From positions 16,001-80,000 of the forward strand of contig JAANYP010002641.1 of assembly GCA_020465985.1 (NCBI GenBank): DNA of 64,000 bases. The letters are read 5' to 3'. Source of the DNA: Centrapalus pauciflorus (lineage: Eukaryota; Streptophyta; Magnoliopsida; Asterales; Asteraceae). Made by a program: the position numbers and the translations under genes. Below, in pieces: positions 51,773-62,802 of the stretch; within the stretch, counting starts at the first letter, position 1, and each line of letters begins with the position of its first letter. The notes below the pieces were generated by a model. That model ran no database searches. It saw only the letters and a program-made list of their open reading frames with translations, and was not told the DNA's origin.

Positions 51773-53791
51773 AGTTAATAATTCAGTAATTTCAATTTAT
51801 AATTTTAAATTTACATTTTTTTGTTGATTCTAATCTGATGTAAATTTTTGAATTTTAGAAGTTCAAATTTTTTGGAATTTAACAAATCCGGATTGTCATG
51901 TGCAGGGGGAGTAGAAAAATGATTTTATCTGATTTTGAGAAAATCTAATAAAATTTATCTAATATTTTGTAGGGCGAGCTGATTTGAAAAATACGATATA
52001 CATCTGAGGGGGAGCAGCATTCTAAAATTCAAGGGGGAGCAATATTTTTTGTTGTTATTTTTTAATTTTTTTTAATTCATTTTAACTTTTTTTTAGTTGT
52101 TTAATTTTTTTTGTTATTTTTGTTTTGTTAGTTAATATTTTTTTTCTCTTCTTTCTTTTATTTTTTTTGTTGTTTAGTCTTGTGATGTGTGCTGTAATTT
52201 TTATTTGTTTGTTAATGGGCTTACAAGTTTAATTTGAGAGATTGGGTTGAAAATTTTAAAAACGAATGTGGGCCGGGTTTCAATATCAAAAATTGTCTAT
52301 AAATTTGAATTTCAAATTCTTAATTCTTTTTTTCGAAACCCGTGTACTGTTCACCTTCTCTTTCACACTTTTCTCTCAAATTCTTACTCATGAAGCAACC
52401 GAATATCTGTATTGGATTTACATTTCAGAAACCAAAATTTGTTAGTCATTTTCTATTTTTGTTAATGTTTAACAATTGCTACGTATATTTTGTCAAGTTT
52501 CTTGTTCATTCATAGTATTGTGTGTGTGTTTTAGGTATTTCTCTGTGTGTCGACATATGTTTATGTCTTATTTTGATTCTGTTGATTTTATCTGAAATTA
52601 AAAGTGTGTTTGGATTCGTCTTTGTCATATGAACTTGAAAATAAAATTTCAAGTTTCATCTCAAAACACACAACATTTAATTTGATTTTGAAAATCAAAA
52701 GCTTCGAGTTTTTCATGTTTTTCTGAAATTTGGATTTTTAACAACTTTGTTGTTGTTTTTAATCAAAGTTCAGTAAAACAAAGTTGTTTAAAATTGTTTT
52801 TCGAATACGACACAAGTTTTAAATCATTGAAAAATCCCTGGAATCAAAAGTTTGTAAATCAGTGTGTAGGGACTTCAACATTTTTTCATGAATATTTTCT
52901 CGAACAACATTATGATCGAGAATATACTCAATATCATTCGAGTTGAATAATACACCACTCGAGAAAGTTTTAGTTTAGATCGAGTTGATTGTTTCATCAT
53001 TCGAGAAATGTTATGTTTGATTCGAGTTGACCAACTTTGTCAATCGAGTTGAACAAATTAATTGATTGAGTTGGATTTTTCATTAATCGAGAGAGTCCTG
53101 TTAGTTAATTGAGTTAATCATACTTGGGACTTAAATTTTTTTTTCAATAAATTAGTCTCGAATGTAACATGGGCCGAGAAACATTGTGTTTCATCCGAGT
53201 TTAATCGAAGAAGTTTCTTTTTCATGCGAGTTGGTCATTTTGCCAGTTTAGTGTACTGTAAGGATGATCGAGTTGAACTTAAGAACTGCTCGAGTTTGTC
53301 TTAGGCTATAATTGAGTTGGTCTATATACTCTTTCGAGTCCTTTTATGAGTCATTCGAGTTTAGATGTATTTCATTCGAGTTAACTCATGGTTAATTCGA
53401 GTTGGATTGATTTTTCATTCGAGAATCATCATGACTTAATCGAGAAAGCTTATACTTCATTCGAGTTGATGAATAGGCTAATTCGAGATGGATAAAGACT
53501 CATTCGAGTTTTTATTCAATATTTTTCCTAAATGTTGGGTTTTTAGTGTTTTAAGAAGAATGTAACATTTTTTCAACAAATTGTTTTAAAATCTGTGCTT
53601 TTCTAACATTGATCTCTCAATGATTGACTTTGGAATTCTGTCAATAATATTTTATTATTGTCTGGAATCCCGATTCTTTAAACAGAAAATCACAAATTTT
53701 TATAATTTCTGACAAAATGTTCTATTTTTCTACATTGAATGATTTCATTTGTTTACCTCCATTGTCTAACATATTTATTATTTTTGTACAG
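51773..53791 (+). promoter_or_regulatory. Element E spacer: GGGGGAG words, TATA and leader, TTCGAG array, splice acceptor
   Basis: In order: polypurine words at about 51905, 52007 and 52033; a TATA-like GTCTATAAATTTG (52291-52303) followed by a CT-rich leader with TTCACCTTCTCTTTCACAC and an ATG at 52390; from 52880 to 53520 nearly thirty words around ATTCGAGTTGA; finally TGTCTAAC, a T-rich tract and TTTGTACAG with AG at 53790-53791, just where ORF3 similarity starts. This looks like an internal promoter and an intron ahead of ORF3. The donor is uncertain (candidates near 52442 and 52532). Confidence 0.45.
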
Positions 53792-56382
53792 GTTACAATT
53801 GGCATCTCCAAGTCATTCACATCGGTCAAATTCTTCCGACTCTCATTCATCATCAAATCATACACTTGTATCTAAACCCGTCCATTCCGCCTCAGTTACA
53901 AGGCCTTCACCCTCTACCATACTCCCCGACAATCAACTTGTAAAACCCAAATATTGCCTTCCATTCAAAGACAATAACCACCGCCTGGATACTAAAGTCA
54001 TTAAAGTCAGCCACCCTATCATTGTTGATATCCTCAAAGGCCATCCTTTGGGATATATTCTCCAATACAAACCATCCATTCCACAAGTCTATCTTCAACA
54101 ATTTTGACATACTGCCAAATTTGTTCCAGCAGATGGTAACCCCTACTTCAAGGTTACCATCGATCAGTTCAAATCCAAGATTACATTGTCTAGACTTCAA
54201 CACAACTTGTTCCTACCCAGAAGGATTGATACAGTTAACTTTCCAGAGTTAGCTGATTTTGAAGATTTCGTGTCGGATGAGGAGTTGGTCCATGATCTCA
54301 TATGTTTAGGATATTCGAAGCCACTACCTAAAAGGTCAAAGTTTCATCGCAATGCCCTAAATAGAGAATGGTACACTCTATTCGGCATCATTAATAGGTG
54401 CATGACGTCTAAACACACATGAATAGACAGATGCAGTATACATTGTCTCAGGATCTTCCACGGCATCGCTTTCAACAAACATTATGATTATGCGCAGTGC
54501 ATCTGGGAAGACCTGAAGGAAATTGTGCTTGCTAAGACAACAAACAGATCAAGGAAGTTTGTACCGCATCAACGGTTCATTCAAATTCTAATCCGAGCCA
54601 TCCTACGGGCAAATGAAATATACCGAAGAGATCAAACTCTAACCGATGCCCAGATTATGTTATGATGAGTTTACATGAAGTGCCAGATTCTCCAAATGCA
54701 AACATAATGCCAATTCCGGAATCTTTGTTAAAATATGCAGACCCGGAGAGTGAAAATGTGAGGCTTTATAGAATAGACCATGGTCACATAGAGACCCAAG
54801 AACCGGGTTCTCTAAACCAAGGAGTTATAGGAAGAGAGGAACTTCAGCAAGGGGCTGAAGTTCAGGGAAGCCCTTTAGTGTCTGAGGGAGAAGTGGGTGC
54901 AGTAAGGGGCGGTGATAGAGAAGAAAGTAGTTCAGATTCTGAACGTACATTGTCGATTATACAAGAGGGAGCGGAGGAAGGTGATGATAATGATGATGAT
55001 GATGGTGGACATGATCATGACGAGGGAGGAGCCTCTTTAATGGATATTGTTAATATAGCTCAAGAGAGTGTGAGGGATGTCCTACACCTAGAAAGTCGGG
55101 ATATTACCGCATCTACTGTTAACTCCCAACAGGGAGTTAGCATTGAAGAAGTCAGTATCCCACTGACGATTGCACACCCCAATATCCACTCAGTCTCCTC
55201 TCAACAGGAGATTGCTTCAATTGAGCACCGGGATCAAACACAACTTCTATCCAATAATCCTTTGGATTTGATGGATATTGAAATCAATACACATCTTTCT
55301 GAGTGTACAACTTCACTTCAAGCATAGTGTCTAGATCCGATACACCATAGGACACTCGAGTCTACTTCATTTGTTGAAGTCAGTGCGGTTGAACTTAGTG
55401 TTCCTGCAGGAACATCCTCAGTTACGGAAGCATTTGTTGCTCCGTCACTTGAAAGGGTGGAAGTCCAGTTAGAGCTACCACTATGCCAACTATAAGCACT
55501 GGCCACACAGAGGTTCTTTTCACAAGTTACACTGTTGTTTCAACTGGAAGTTTGAGTGACCCAGTCGTTACTCTTTCCCCGTTTGTGACCGAAACATCTC
55601 TGACCCAAGCCTTAAATGCTGCTGTTGCGGGAGTAAACAATCATGTTTCTGCTCAGCTATCTGAAGTTATGGCTCAAATAAATAATATTCATAAATTTTT
55701 GGAAGGAAAGTCCGTGGCTGAGGAGTCAGTGAAGCAATCTGATCCACATCAAGCAATTGATGAATTGAGGGAAGAATTGAGATATTTAGTATTTGAGGAG
55801 TTTGACGAAATGAGAGAAAGAATGATAAGCTTGGAGAGTACCGTGATCACTGTGCTAGGAAATTTTATCAGAGAGGGTAGCGGCAGTTTAAGAGACGTGT
55901 AAGGCTCAAGCTTTTACATCAAAACGAAAACATGATGAGAATGATGAAGACTCCGATGATGCTCCTCATGAGGGGGAGAAGAGGAGGAAGCTTGACGAAC
56001 CTACACCAGGAATTTTAATGATTACATATCTAGAGAAGGAAGCTGAGGTTAGAGAGAAGGAAGTAGGAAGCTCAAAGGAACCTGCTGATGTTCAAAATGA
56101 GCTGGGATTGATTCTTCATGAAGATGTTCCAGTTCCTTTGAACATTAAGTCAGAAATCTACAATTTTGAGGAGTATAACGATTCAGATGATGATATTCAA
56201 GAAGTTCAGGATCAAATGTTGATGATTCAAGGGATAGAAACTGAAGGTGAGAAAGAGTTGTATGTTGAGTTATCAGATGATGATGAGGTGATTGCATTAA
56301 CTCATATTGATTTTCAAGCTGAAAGGATTGAGGAAGAAGAAGAGTTAATACAAGAGATATTGAAAGAATCTATACCAACACC
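53792..56382 (+). pseudogene. Element E ORF3, first part
   Basis: I place the start at the splice-acceptor-like site (53790-53791), since LQLASPSHSH follows directly; an ATG at 53739 would lie in intron-like DNA. S/T/P-rich start, then a folded-looking domain (VIKVSHPIIVDILKGHPLGY, ITLSRLQHNLFLPR), stops at 54106 and 54420, an acidic middle with poly-Asp (55000), coiled coil (about 55640-55850) and further acidic stretches (56018-56380). Frame changes occur near 54660, 55325, 55480 and 55900. The layout matches ORF3 of A. It is interrupted after IPTPD by element D. Confidence 0.7.
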
Positions 56383-56928
56383 TGACACTTGCAAGTTCGA
56401 GATCGCCTTTTGCCTAATCTCTGATTAAACTTCTGCAAAACTTCGTTCACCTGGATTCTCTGTTTGCTCTCAAGTTCGTCAGAACCTCTGAGCCGTCAAA
56501 GATACCTAATTTCACAATGAAAAGTTCAATATATAGACGACAAGTTCGAGAAGACGCTCCTCTCAAACTTGTCTTCACTAAGTTCAAACTCTACCCTTTG
56601 AACTTGTCACAAGTTCGAGAAGACGCTCCTCTCGAACTTGTCTTCACTAAGTTCAAACTCTACCCTTTGAACTTGCCTTTGAACATGTTCCTTTGAACCT
56701 GTCTTTGAACTTGTTCCTTCGAACTTGTCTTTGAACTTGTTCCTTTGAACTTATTTCTAGAACTTATTCTAGAACTTATTTCTAGAACTTATTCTAGAAC
56801 TTGTTCTAGAACTTATTCTAGAACTTGTTATGATAGTCTAGAACTTACCATGTAAATGTAAACATCACACATAATCATGATATCAATATCAAAACTAGAT
56901 TGCTGTCGTCACACCGGATGTACCAACA
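56383..56928 (-). repeat. Element D 3' LTR
   Basis: It ends GATGTACCAACA; the left edge is taken at TGACACTTGCAAG, though truncation is possible because similarity to the A LTR starts only at TTCGAGATCGCC. It contains a 69-base tandem duplication (56541-56609 and 56610-56678), then a run of about ten TAGAACTTATTC/TAGAACTTGTTC words to 56840. The right copy (61140-61393) shares the word run. Confidence 0.75.
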
Positions 56929-56939
56929 GAGTCCCCCTT
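56929..56939 (-). other. Element D polypurine tract
   Basis: On the element strand AAGGGGGACTC, next to the LTR end. About 70 bases further (57001-57046) lies a diverged copy of the last 45 bases of the LTR, ending GTATCAACAGA. Confidence 0.75.
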
Positions 56940-57046
56940 CACGATAGCTTCTAGTTGTTGTTCATTGATCGTAATAGACTTATCAGATTCAGAGACTATG
57001 AATATCGAAACTAGATAGCTATTGTCACATCGGGTGTATCAACAGA

Positions 57047-57530
57047 CTATGACAATGCTTCGATCAGACCTTATATTCAGTTACTTTAGTCGCCTCTGAA
57101 TCCTTGTCTTTTCCCTTGTCAGTGGCTATGAACACGGACTCCCCCTGAGGATCAGCAAGCTGAGCAATTTGCTGTCTTGAAAGATCTGTCAGCTCACTGT
57201 TCGGGCCATATTCTTCGACTTCTCTACAATTTCTCCCCCTGAGATGGACGATCTTTCAACAACTCCTCCAGTATAGCCTCCAGATTTGCAATCTGCTGCT
57301 GCTGATCAGTCTCTGTCTGATCTAACTGGGCATTAAGATGTTGCATTCACGAATCTCCTTTGTCAGTTGAAGAATCTGTAATTCTGTAAAAACTCCAATT
57401 CTAACACTGTATAGACTTAATCAACACATGAAACAAGTCACAATATGTTAGTAGGACATTAAAAACCATTATTGAACGATAAAAATGCAATGACACTCTC
57501 CTTACTTACATTCTTTGATGGTTTAGAACG
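57047..57530 (-). pseudogene. Element D ORF3 remnant
   Basis: Minus-strand fragments: a coiled-coil piece (LQLTKEIREC, then a QQQQIANLEAILEELL-like part), LTDLSRQQIAQLADPQGE and TDKGKDKDSEATKV. Two CTCCCCCTGA words (57139-57148 and 57233-57242) are polypurine words on the element strand and encode Q-G-E. Only the coiled-coil part of ORF3 survives. Confidence 0.5.
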
Positions 57531-57699
57531 TAAACCAAACATTAGAATTAAGTTCGAGAGAAACAGTCGTTATCTTCGTTAAACAGTCACAACATCGTAA
57601 GTTTTAAAAAACTTTGAACAATTTTCAACTTTTTCAACTTAACGTAAGTTTTGAAAAACTTTGAACAATTTTCAACCTTTTCAACTTATCACGGATGCC

Positions 57700-58930
57700 T
57701 TCACTTTTAGCAACTGATTATCACGCAAATTTTGTTTTTCCAACTAGAATGCATCCTAGTACCTTTGACCTTTATCCTACTTAAAATAAAAAAAAATAAA
57801 AAAAAATAAAGTAAAATAAAATAAGATAAAATAAAATAAAATATTGAACAAAATTTAAACTTATGCTACTCTAAACTACTTTTAAAATTTTTGACCTATA
57901 ACTAGCAGAATATTTTTGGCGAGAAAGTCAAAGAAGGTTCAATCAGATAGCGGTGTCAATACGCACTTTCAGTATTACACTTTCACACTTAGAAATTTTT
58001 GATTCTTTTGATTGTTTGTCGTGATATACTTTCCAAGGCGATTGTTGGTATTATTTTCCCTTTAAATATGTTACACTTTGGAATATCCCTGGATCTTTTT
58101 ATTTATCAAGAAACTAGCTTACGGTGGGCATACTTAGACATACTTCTAAGATCAAGGCATACACACAATGATTATAACTTTTCGGTATTGCAAATTTTCT
58201 TTAAAAGGCAAACGTCGGACACAGTTCTGTATTTACATACAACAGAGTGTCTTAGTTTGTCTTAAGGTTTATTTAAAGCTAGCAAGACAGCGGTGACAGG
58301 TCTGTACAGACGTACAACAGAGCGACTTATCTTGCTAACTCGAGTCAAACCAGAGGTAACAGGTCTGTACATACGTAAAACAAAGTGACTTGTTTTGACT
58401 CTCTCCTTACTATCATAATTTTTCTTTTCTTTTCTTTTCGTCAAGATGTATCTGATGGGGCTATACATCCCCCAGAAAATTTGCATACCTCATTTAGAAT
58501 CATTGTCTGTATGACTCTAACATAAAAATTAAGACCATTTGGTCATACATATAAGTTAGTTACACACATGACTTTTTCTTGAATATTTTATTAGCTTTTG
58601 AGATTCCCTTTGTGTATTATGCCTACCAACACATCAAATGAGAACAAGTATATCACTTAGAGTTTAAGGTGCATTATGTGTGAAAGCTTAACACTTAGAG
58701 ATTGTATCGACTGTGCTAATTTTCGTCACTTTGAACCTATGTCTCTAAGACTTTACTCAGTTTTCTAATATTCTCTTTTTTTGAGCTTTTTATGGTTTTC
58801 TCTCTTTTTTTTTTGTTTTTCATAAAATAAATAAGCTAATAAAGTAACCTATCAACTTACTATAAAAGGAAATAGATTCTACTTAACTACTAACTTACTA
58901 TAAAAAGAAAGAAACTATACTAAGGTCAAG
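57700..58930 (-). ncRNA. Element D copy of the conserved stem-loop block
   Basis: It aligns by eye with 5930-7200 of A throughout. Three inner stem-loops: TGTAT/ATACA (58228-58232 with 58237-58241), TGTAC/GTACA (58303-58307 with 58312-58316) and TGTAC/GTAAA (58366-58370 with 58375-58379, one mismatch). The outer stem of unit 2 is TAGCAAGA/TCTTGCTA, where A has TTAGCAGA/TCTGCTAA: both sides changed together. The stem GATGTAT/ATACATC (about 58445-58469) is also kept while its loop differs. Confidence 0.6.
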
Positions 58931-59196
58931 TTACTCTGGATTACGCATACCATTCAGTTTAACTAACAACTCAAAGCGTGACTTATCAAATGCTTTAGTG
59001 AAAAGATTCGATAAGTTGTTATTACCAACATTGTTATATCAATTACCTCACTTTTCCTTTTTCCCGTAAGACTTCTCCACTTGGTCTAAGGACCCAATCA
59101 ACATGCCTACTATTTCGTCCTTTGTACCCATGTCCTGTGTCGAGAGCAACCACTATCCATAAACCATTGGGTATTAGGACCTGTAGTTAACTCCTG
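58931..59196 (-). pseudogene. pol: Element D pol scraps
   Basis: Three short pieces line up with A: the RNase H end (58931-59010, ...LNGMRNPE-like), an integrase piece (about 59060-59130, matching the stretch around DETATKLIGFLDQV in A) and the protease start (about 59140-59190, WFMDSGCS-like). Everything between is deleted, including reverse transcriptase. Confidence 0.75.
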
Positions 59197-59232
59197 CAGA
59201 CTAAACAAGAAAAGTTAGTTATCACGGGGAAC
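59195..59232 (-). promoter_or_regulatory. Gag/pol junction of element D with splice-acceptor look
   Basis: On the element strand: CGTGATAACTAACTT (gag stop TAA within CTAAC), then TTCTTGTTTAGTCTGCAG with AG at 59196-59195, then GAGTTAACTACAGG. Kept although pol behind it has been deleted. Confidence 0.5.
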
Positions 59233-61137
59233 CCAAGCCAAGACTGACTTGGTAATACCATCTTCACCCACAAACTTGAACTCTTTCAAATACCCATCTC
59301 TCCTTTCAGGTGACTTGGGTTTTTGATTGAGAACCTATTGTGGAGTTGAGTGATTAACATCCATTCTCGACCTTTGTGTTGGTCTTCACGGTTCATCCCT
59401 TGAATAATTTCTGTTATAGTACATCTCAGTTTAATAGTTCTGGGCTCTACCTGGTGTCTTATGTCTATTAGGAGAATTATACCTAACTAGTGTGTGACTC
59501 CTCTTAGGTGAATTATTCCTAATGACAGATTGGGGGCCAAACATTGATCGACCAGGGAATCTATTCGGTGAATTATTCCTAAGTCCGTCATTTTGTCTGA
59601 GACACACCGGTGGTTGTCGACTACCTAGCGTGACATCACACTTGAGTTCTTCTCAGAAAATTGAGAACTACTCCAGCTCATATCACTAAGCATTGTTTTT
59701 AAGGTTTGCTGCTCTTGTTTCCCTATGTTTAGTGAAGACTCTGACTTTTTGTAGGGACAACCTGAAGCAACATGTCCTTTCTCATGACACATAAAGCAAG
59801 ACATCTTTTCAATAGATTTCTTATAGGCACTCTTTGACCTAGGTGTCTTACTAATGCCCTGATTGTTTGTATCAATAGCTTGGTTTAACTCCCCTTTGTT
59901 ATTATTGCTTACCATCTTTTCTTCTTCTAGTTTTGGCTTCCAACTAGACAGGACACACTGTACCGTTTGCCTAACCTGAGGAGTAGTTGAAGATACTTTA
60001 AAAGACTCGGTTACCTTGACTACCTCTGATTTAACTATATCATTGGTCTCATCCTGAGGAGTAGGTATATGGTTGCTATTTGCCTCAGCAACCTTAGCCC
60101 TAGACTTAGCTAATTCCATATCTCTAAGAGAGATCTCTTTGGTCAGTGACTCTACATGCTCACAAATTAGTTCATTCTTGACACTTTGTTCAATTAATTT
60201 GTCATTCAGAACTATTAAATCTTGAGCATCATTTCTCAGTTTGGCCTGAAGATCTTCCTTAATGTCGAATAAATTAGCATTATCTGATTTTAAGGATTGA
60301 ATTTGAGCAGTCATAGATGAATGTGTTTCTAGCACTAAATTCAATTTATCATTCAAAGTAGTACATAAAACACATAAATCATGAAAAGTAGAAAAGTTTA
60401 GAATTACCTTTTTCCGATCAGATTTGATGTTGGCCATCTGAGCTGCAAACTCCAATGTAGTCAGCTCCTCAGTAATTTCCAGCACCAAAGGATCTGAATC
60501 AGACTGTTGCGTATCCTCTTTCTTTTCCTCTTCTGCTCCCATATCCGTTTCTGTCACTTCGGTCATGAAAGCCCTAGTATTCGTCATTGGATGTGTATTC
60601 CAATCATATGTGCCATCTAACTGTTTGTTAGACTCCACATTAGTTAGTAAACCAGCCACTGAACCCTGATTCCCTGATCTCTGATTCCCTGAGCAGGCTA
60701 AATACTGACGTCCCGAGTTCTGATGATTATCCATCTTAGGTCTTTGATACTCTCTCGCAAAGTGTCTCAACCCCTGACAGTTATAACACCTCACTTTTGA
60801 CTTATCGAACCCTACATTCTTCACACTTAGATTTCTTCCCGTTCTTTTCACGAACCTCTTCAATCTCTGTGTGACCATAACCAATTGCCATTGTAGGTCC
60901 ATTTGTTCCAAGTCATCTGGATTCACCTGATCATAATCTTCTTCCCATAGGGCTGGATCAATTATTTTTCCTTCAATACAATTCCCGTAAGCTGCTACAA
61001 ACGATGCTAGAAGCTTCAGTTGCTCGTCTGCAGTTTTAGCACTCATTGGCATTTTTGTGTATCCCTTAGACGATGATCTGGAAGTAGATGTCTGTGGCTG
61101 ATCATCCGGATTTGAAAAACCTAGAAAGGCCCTATCA
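59222..61137 (-). pseudogene. gag: Element D Gag, N-terminally deleted
   Basis: It begins at RAFLGF (61137), equivalent to about residue 270 of Gag in A; everything before is replaced by LTR. One frame is open from 61052 to 59625. First knuckle CYNCQGLRHFAREY, whose last Cys is Tyr; coiled coil; second knuckle [14 protein letters not shown] intact (about 59770-59810); basic tail with SPNR repeats, interrupted after VMSR and by several stops, ending WVPRDN. Closest relative in the window is Gag of A. Confidence 0.82.
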
Positions 61138-61393
61138 TAAGATTCTTCTCGAACTTGTCTTCACTAAGTTCAAACTCTACCCTTTGAACTTTTCTTTGAA
61201 CTTGTTCCTTTGAACTTATTTCTAGAACTTATTCTAGAACTTACTTCTAGAACTTATTCTAGAACTTGTTCTAGAACTTATTCTAGAACTTGTTATGATA
61301 GTTTAGAACTTACCATGCAAATGTAAACATCACACACAATCATGATATCAATAACAAAACTAGATTGTTGTCGTCACACCGGATGTACCAACA
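61138..61393 (-). repeat. Element D 5' LTR, truncated
   Basis: It starts inside the LTR at CTCGAACTTGTC directly after the gag remnant and ends GATGTACCAACA. It matches the right half of 56383-56928 (word run TAGAACTTATTC, then CTTACCATG and ATGTAAACATCACAC). The join removes primer site and leader. Confidence 0.78.
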
Positions 61394-62476
61394 AAAATCC
61401 TGAGGTTGTGGTTCAAGATAAAGAGGAGATGGAAGAGTTTCTGATTGAGAATGTGATAGTACAAGAGAGAGTGGAGTTGAATGAAGTTGAAGTAATGGAA
61501 AGATTTTTCAACGAATATATTCTTGCTGATGAGTCACAAAAACTACATCGACTCAGTTTTGAAGCTCAACAAGTTGTGCAGAGGGAAATAAGAGATATGC
61601 TTACATTGCTAAATAAGGATGAAATCAGTAAGAAGAAAGTTAGAAAGTTTGAATTATCTGCAAGAAAGTCAGATGAGTTCATTAAGAAAAGGAACAAATT
61701 GCCCTATCTTGAAGATATTCTGGAGAAAAGAATTTTTTGTAAGAAACAAGCTCCATGTACGTTTCTAAAGCTGTTTAGGGTTCTGGAGCCTAATATGCCA
61801 AATCTTGTCAACTATGCTGGTTTTTTGAGAAACAAGACCCAAGCAGTGGATAAAATGAAGAGTGATTTCAGGAGAGTTGATTTAATCAAAATTGAAAAAG
61901 ACCGGTTCGTTCAGATCTTCTATCCTACATTCACTATCACAAGAGCAGATGGAAATATCTATACATTCACTGAATCAGATATGTTCAATATGCACTTGGT
62001 CGATATAGAAGACTTATTTGATGAATTGTGCCGTAACAAGAGAAATGAACAGTGTAGATTTGCACTGAAGACAATTTTTCACTTCATGCATACCAAACTG
62101 GTATTGATGTTTGTGCAAGATCTGCAAGGAAAATTAACATTACTGCTCTGAATCGAGAAATCAAGTTTGCAGGAGATTTAAAAGAGTATCAAGTCATTAT
62201 GGTCAAGCATCATGCGGTCATGTACAAAGACAGAAATAAAAAGTTAAGAGCGATAAAAAGCGTTGAACTCAACAAATTTTGTGATGGTACGTTACAGAAA
62301 GTTTTGAATGGATTGAAGGGAAAGCTGACATCTGACAGGAAGAGAAAAACTAAGAAAGGAGCTTTATCTGTGAGTGACAGAAGATTGATGGTGGAGTTTA
62401 TATCGAAGATTGAATGGAGACTTTCAGACTGGAAAAGCATCAAAAGATTTGAGTTGAAGCTGGGTTTATCTACGTA
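61394..62476 (+). pseudogene. Element E ORF3, second part
   Basis: It continues E ORF3 after element D with NPEVVVQDKEEMEEF, an acidic helix-rich stretch, then a C-terminal domain (NYAGFLRNKTQAVDKM, DRFVQIFYPTFTITRADG, FNMHLVDIEDLF). A stop at 62149 interrupts; the same frame family resumes as IKFAGDLKEYQVIM...FELKLGLST to 62476. The layout parallels the C-terminus of ORF3 in A (position of PLHLINLSKDDLKKL). No membrane segment is evident. Confidence 0.65.
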
Positions 62477-62496
62477 AAGACTTTGCTTATTCCATC

Positions 62497-62507
62497 AAAG
62501 GGGGAGA
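62497..62507 (+). other. Element E polypurine tract
   Basis: AAAGGGGGAGA, one base before the LTR start TGTTGG. Confidence 0.85.
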
Positions 62508-62508
62508 T

Positions 62509-62802
62509 TGTTGGAATATGTTTTGTTGATGTAATACAAAGTCTAGGGTTCCTTTTGTAATTAGTTCATAGTTGTAAAAATGTATATAAATAGTAGTTTG
62601 ACTTTCAAAAAAAAAAATAATATCTGACATACTAATTGTAATACGCACGGATTTCAGAGCTAGGGCTACAATACAACAGATCTTCTATTCTCCATTTTGT
62701 AAATCAATCTGTCATCAATCGAAGCATTCGGTTTGTGTTAATTGTTTGTTGTTCTTGATTAATTGTTGTTGTTGATTGATTGTTAGGAATCTATATTTCA
62801 CA
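62509..62802 (+). repeat. Element E 3' LTR
   Basis: 294 bp from TGTTGGAATATG to CTATATTTCACA. TGTATATAAATAG (about 62580-62592) is a good TATA box, followed by the transcription start zone and leader. Short for a Sirevirus LTR. The matching 5' LTR is absent from the window. Confidence 0.75.

Larger units (their letters stand above)
56383..61393 (-). mobile_element. Element D: pol-less relative of A inserted in E
   Basis: Minus-strand element in order from the right: partial 5' LTR (about 61140-61393), second half of gag (59222-61137), about 270 bases of pol scraps (58931-59196), the conserved stem-loop block (57700-58930), scraps of ORF3 (about 57050-57420), polypurine tract (56929-56939) and 3' LTR (about 56383-56928). 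Primer site, leader, first part of gag, nearly all of pol and most of ORF3 are gone. No matching TSD is seen (left flank ACACC, right flank AAAAT), so at least one edge has been rearranged. Spacer and gag are clearly related to A. Confidence 0.8.
50336..62802 (+). mobile_element. Element E: 5'-truncated Sirevirus-like copia element split by D
   Basis: Plus-strand remnant holding the last third of pol (about 50410-51772), a spacer, ORF3 in two parts (53792 to about 56382 and 61394-62476), polypurine tract and a 3' LTR (62509-62802). The 5' LTR, gag, protease and integrase are missing, so the left boundary is approximate. Element D is inserted within ORF3. Confidence 0.85.

Noticed and set aside
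56383..61393. D as a complete element with TSD
   Set aside because: Flanks ACACC and AAAAT do not match and the right LTR is truncated at its junction with gag.
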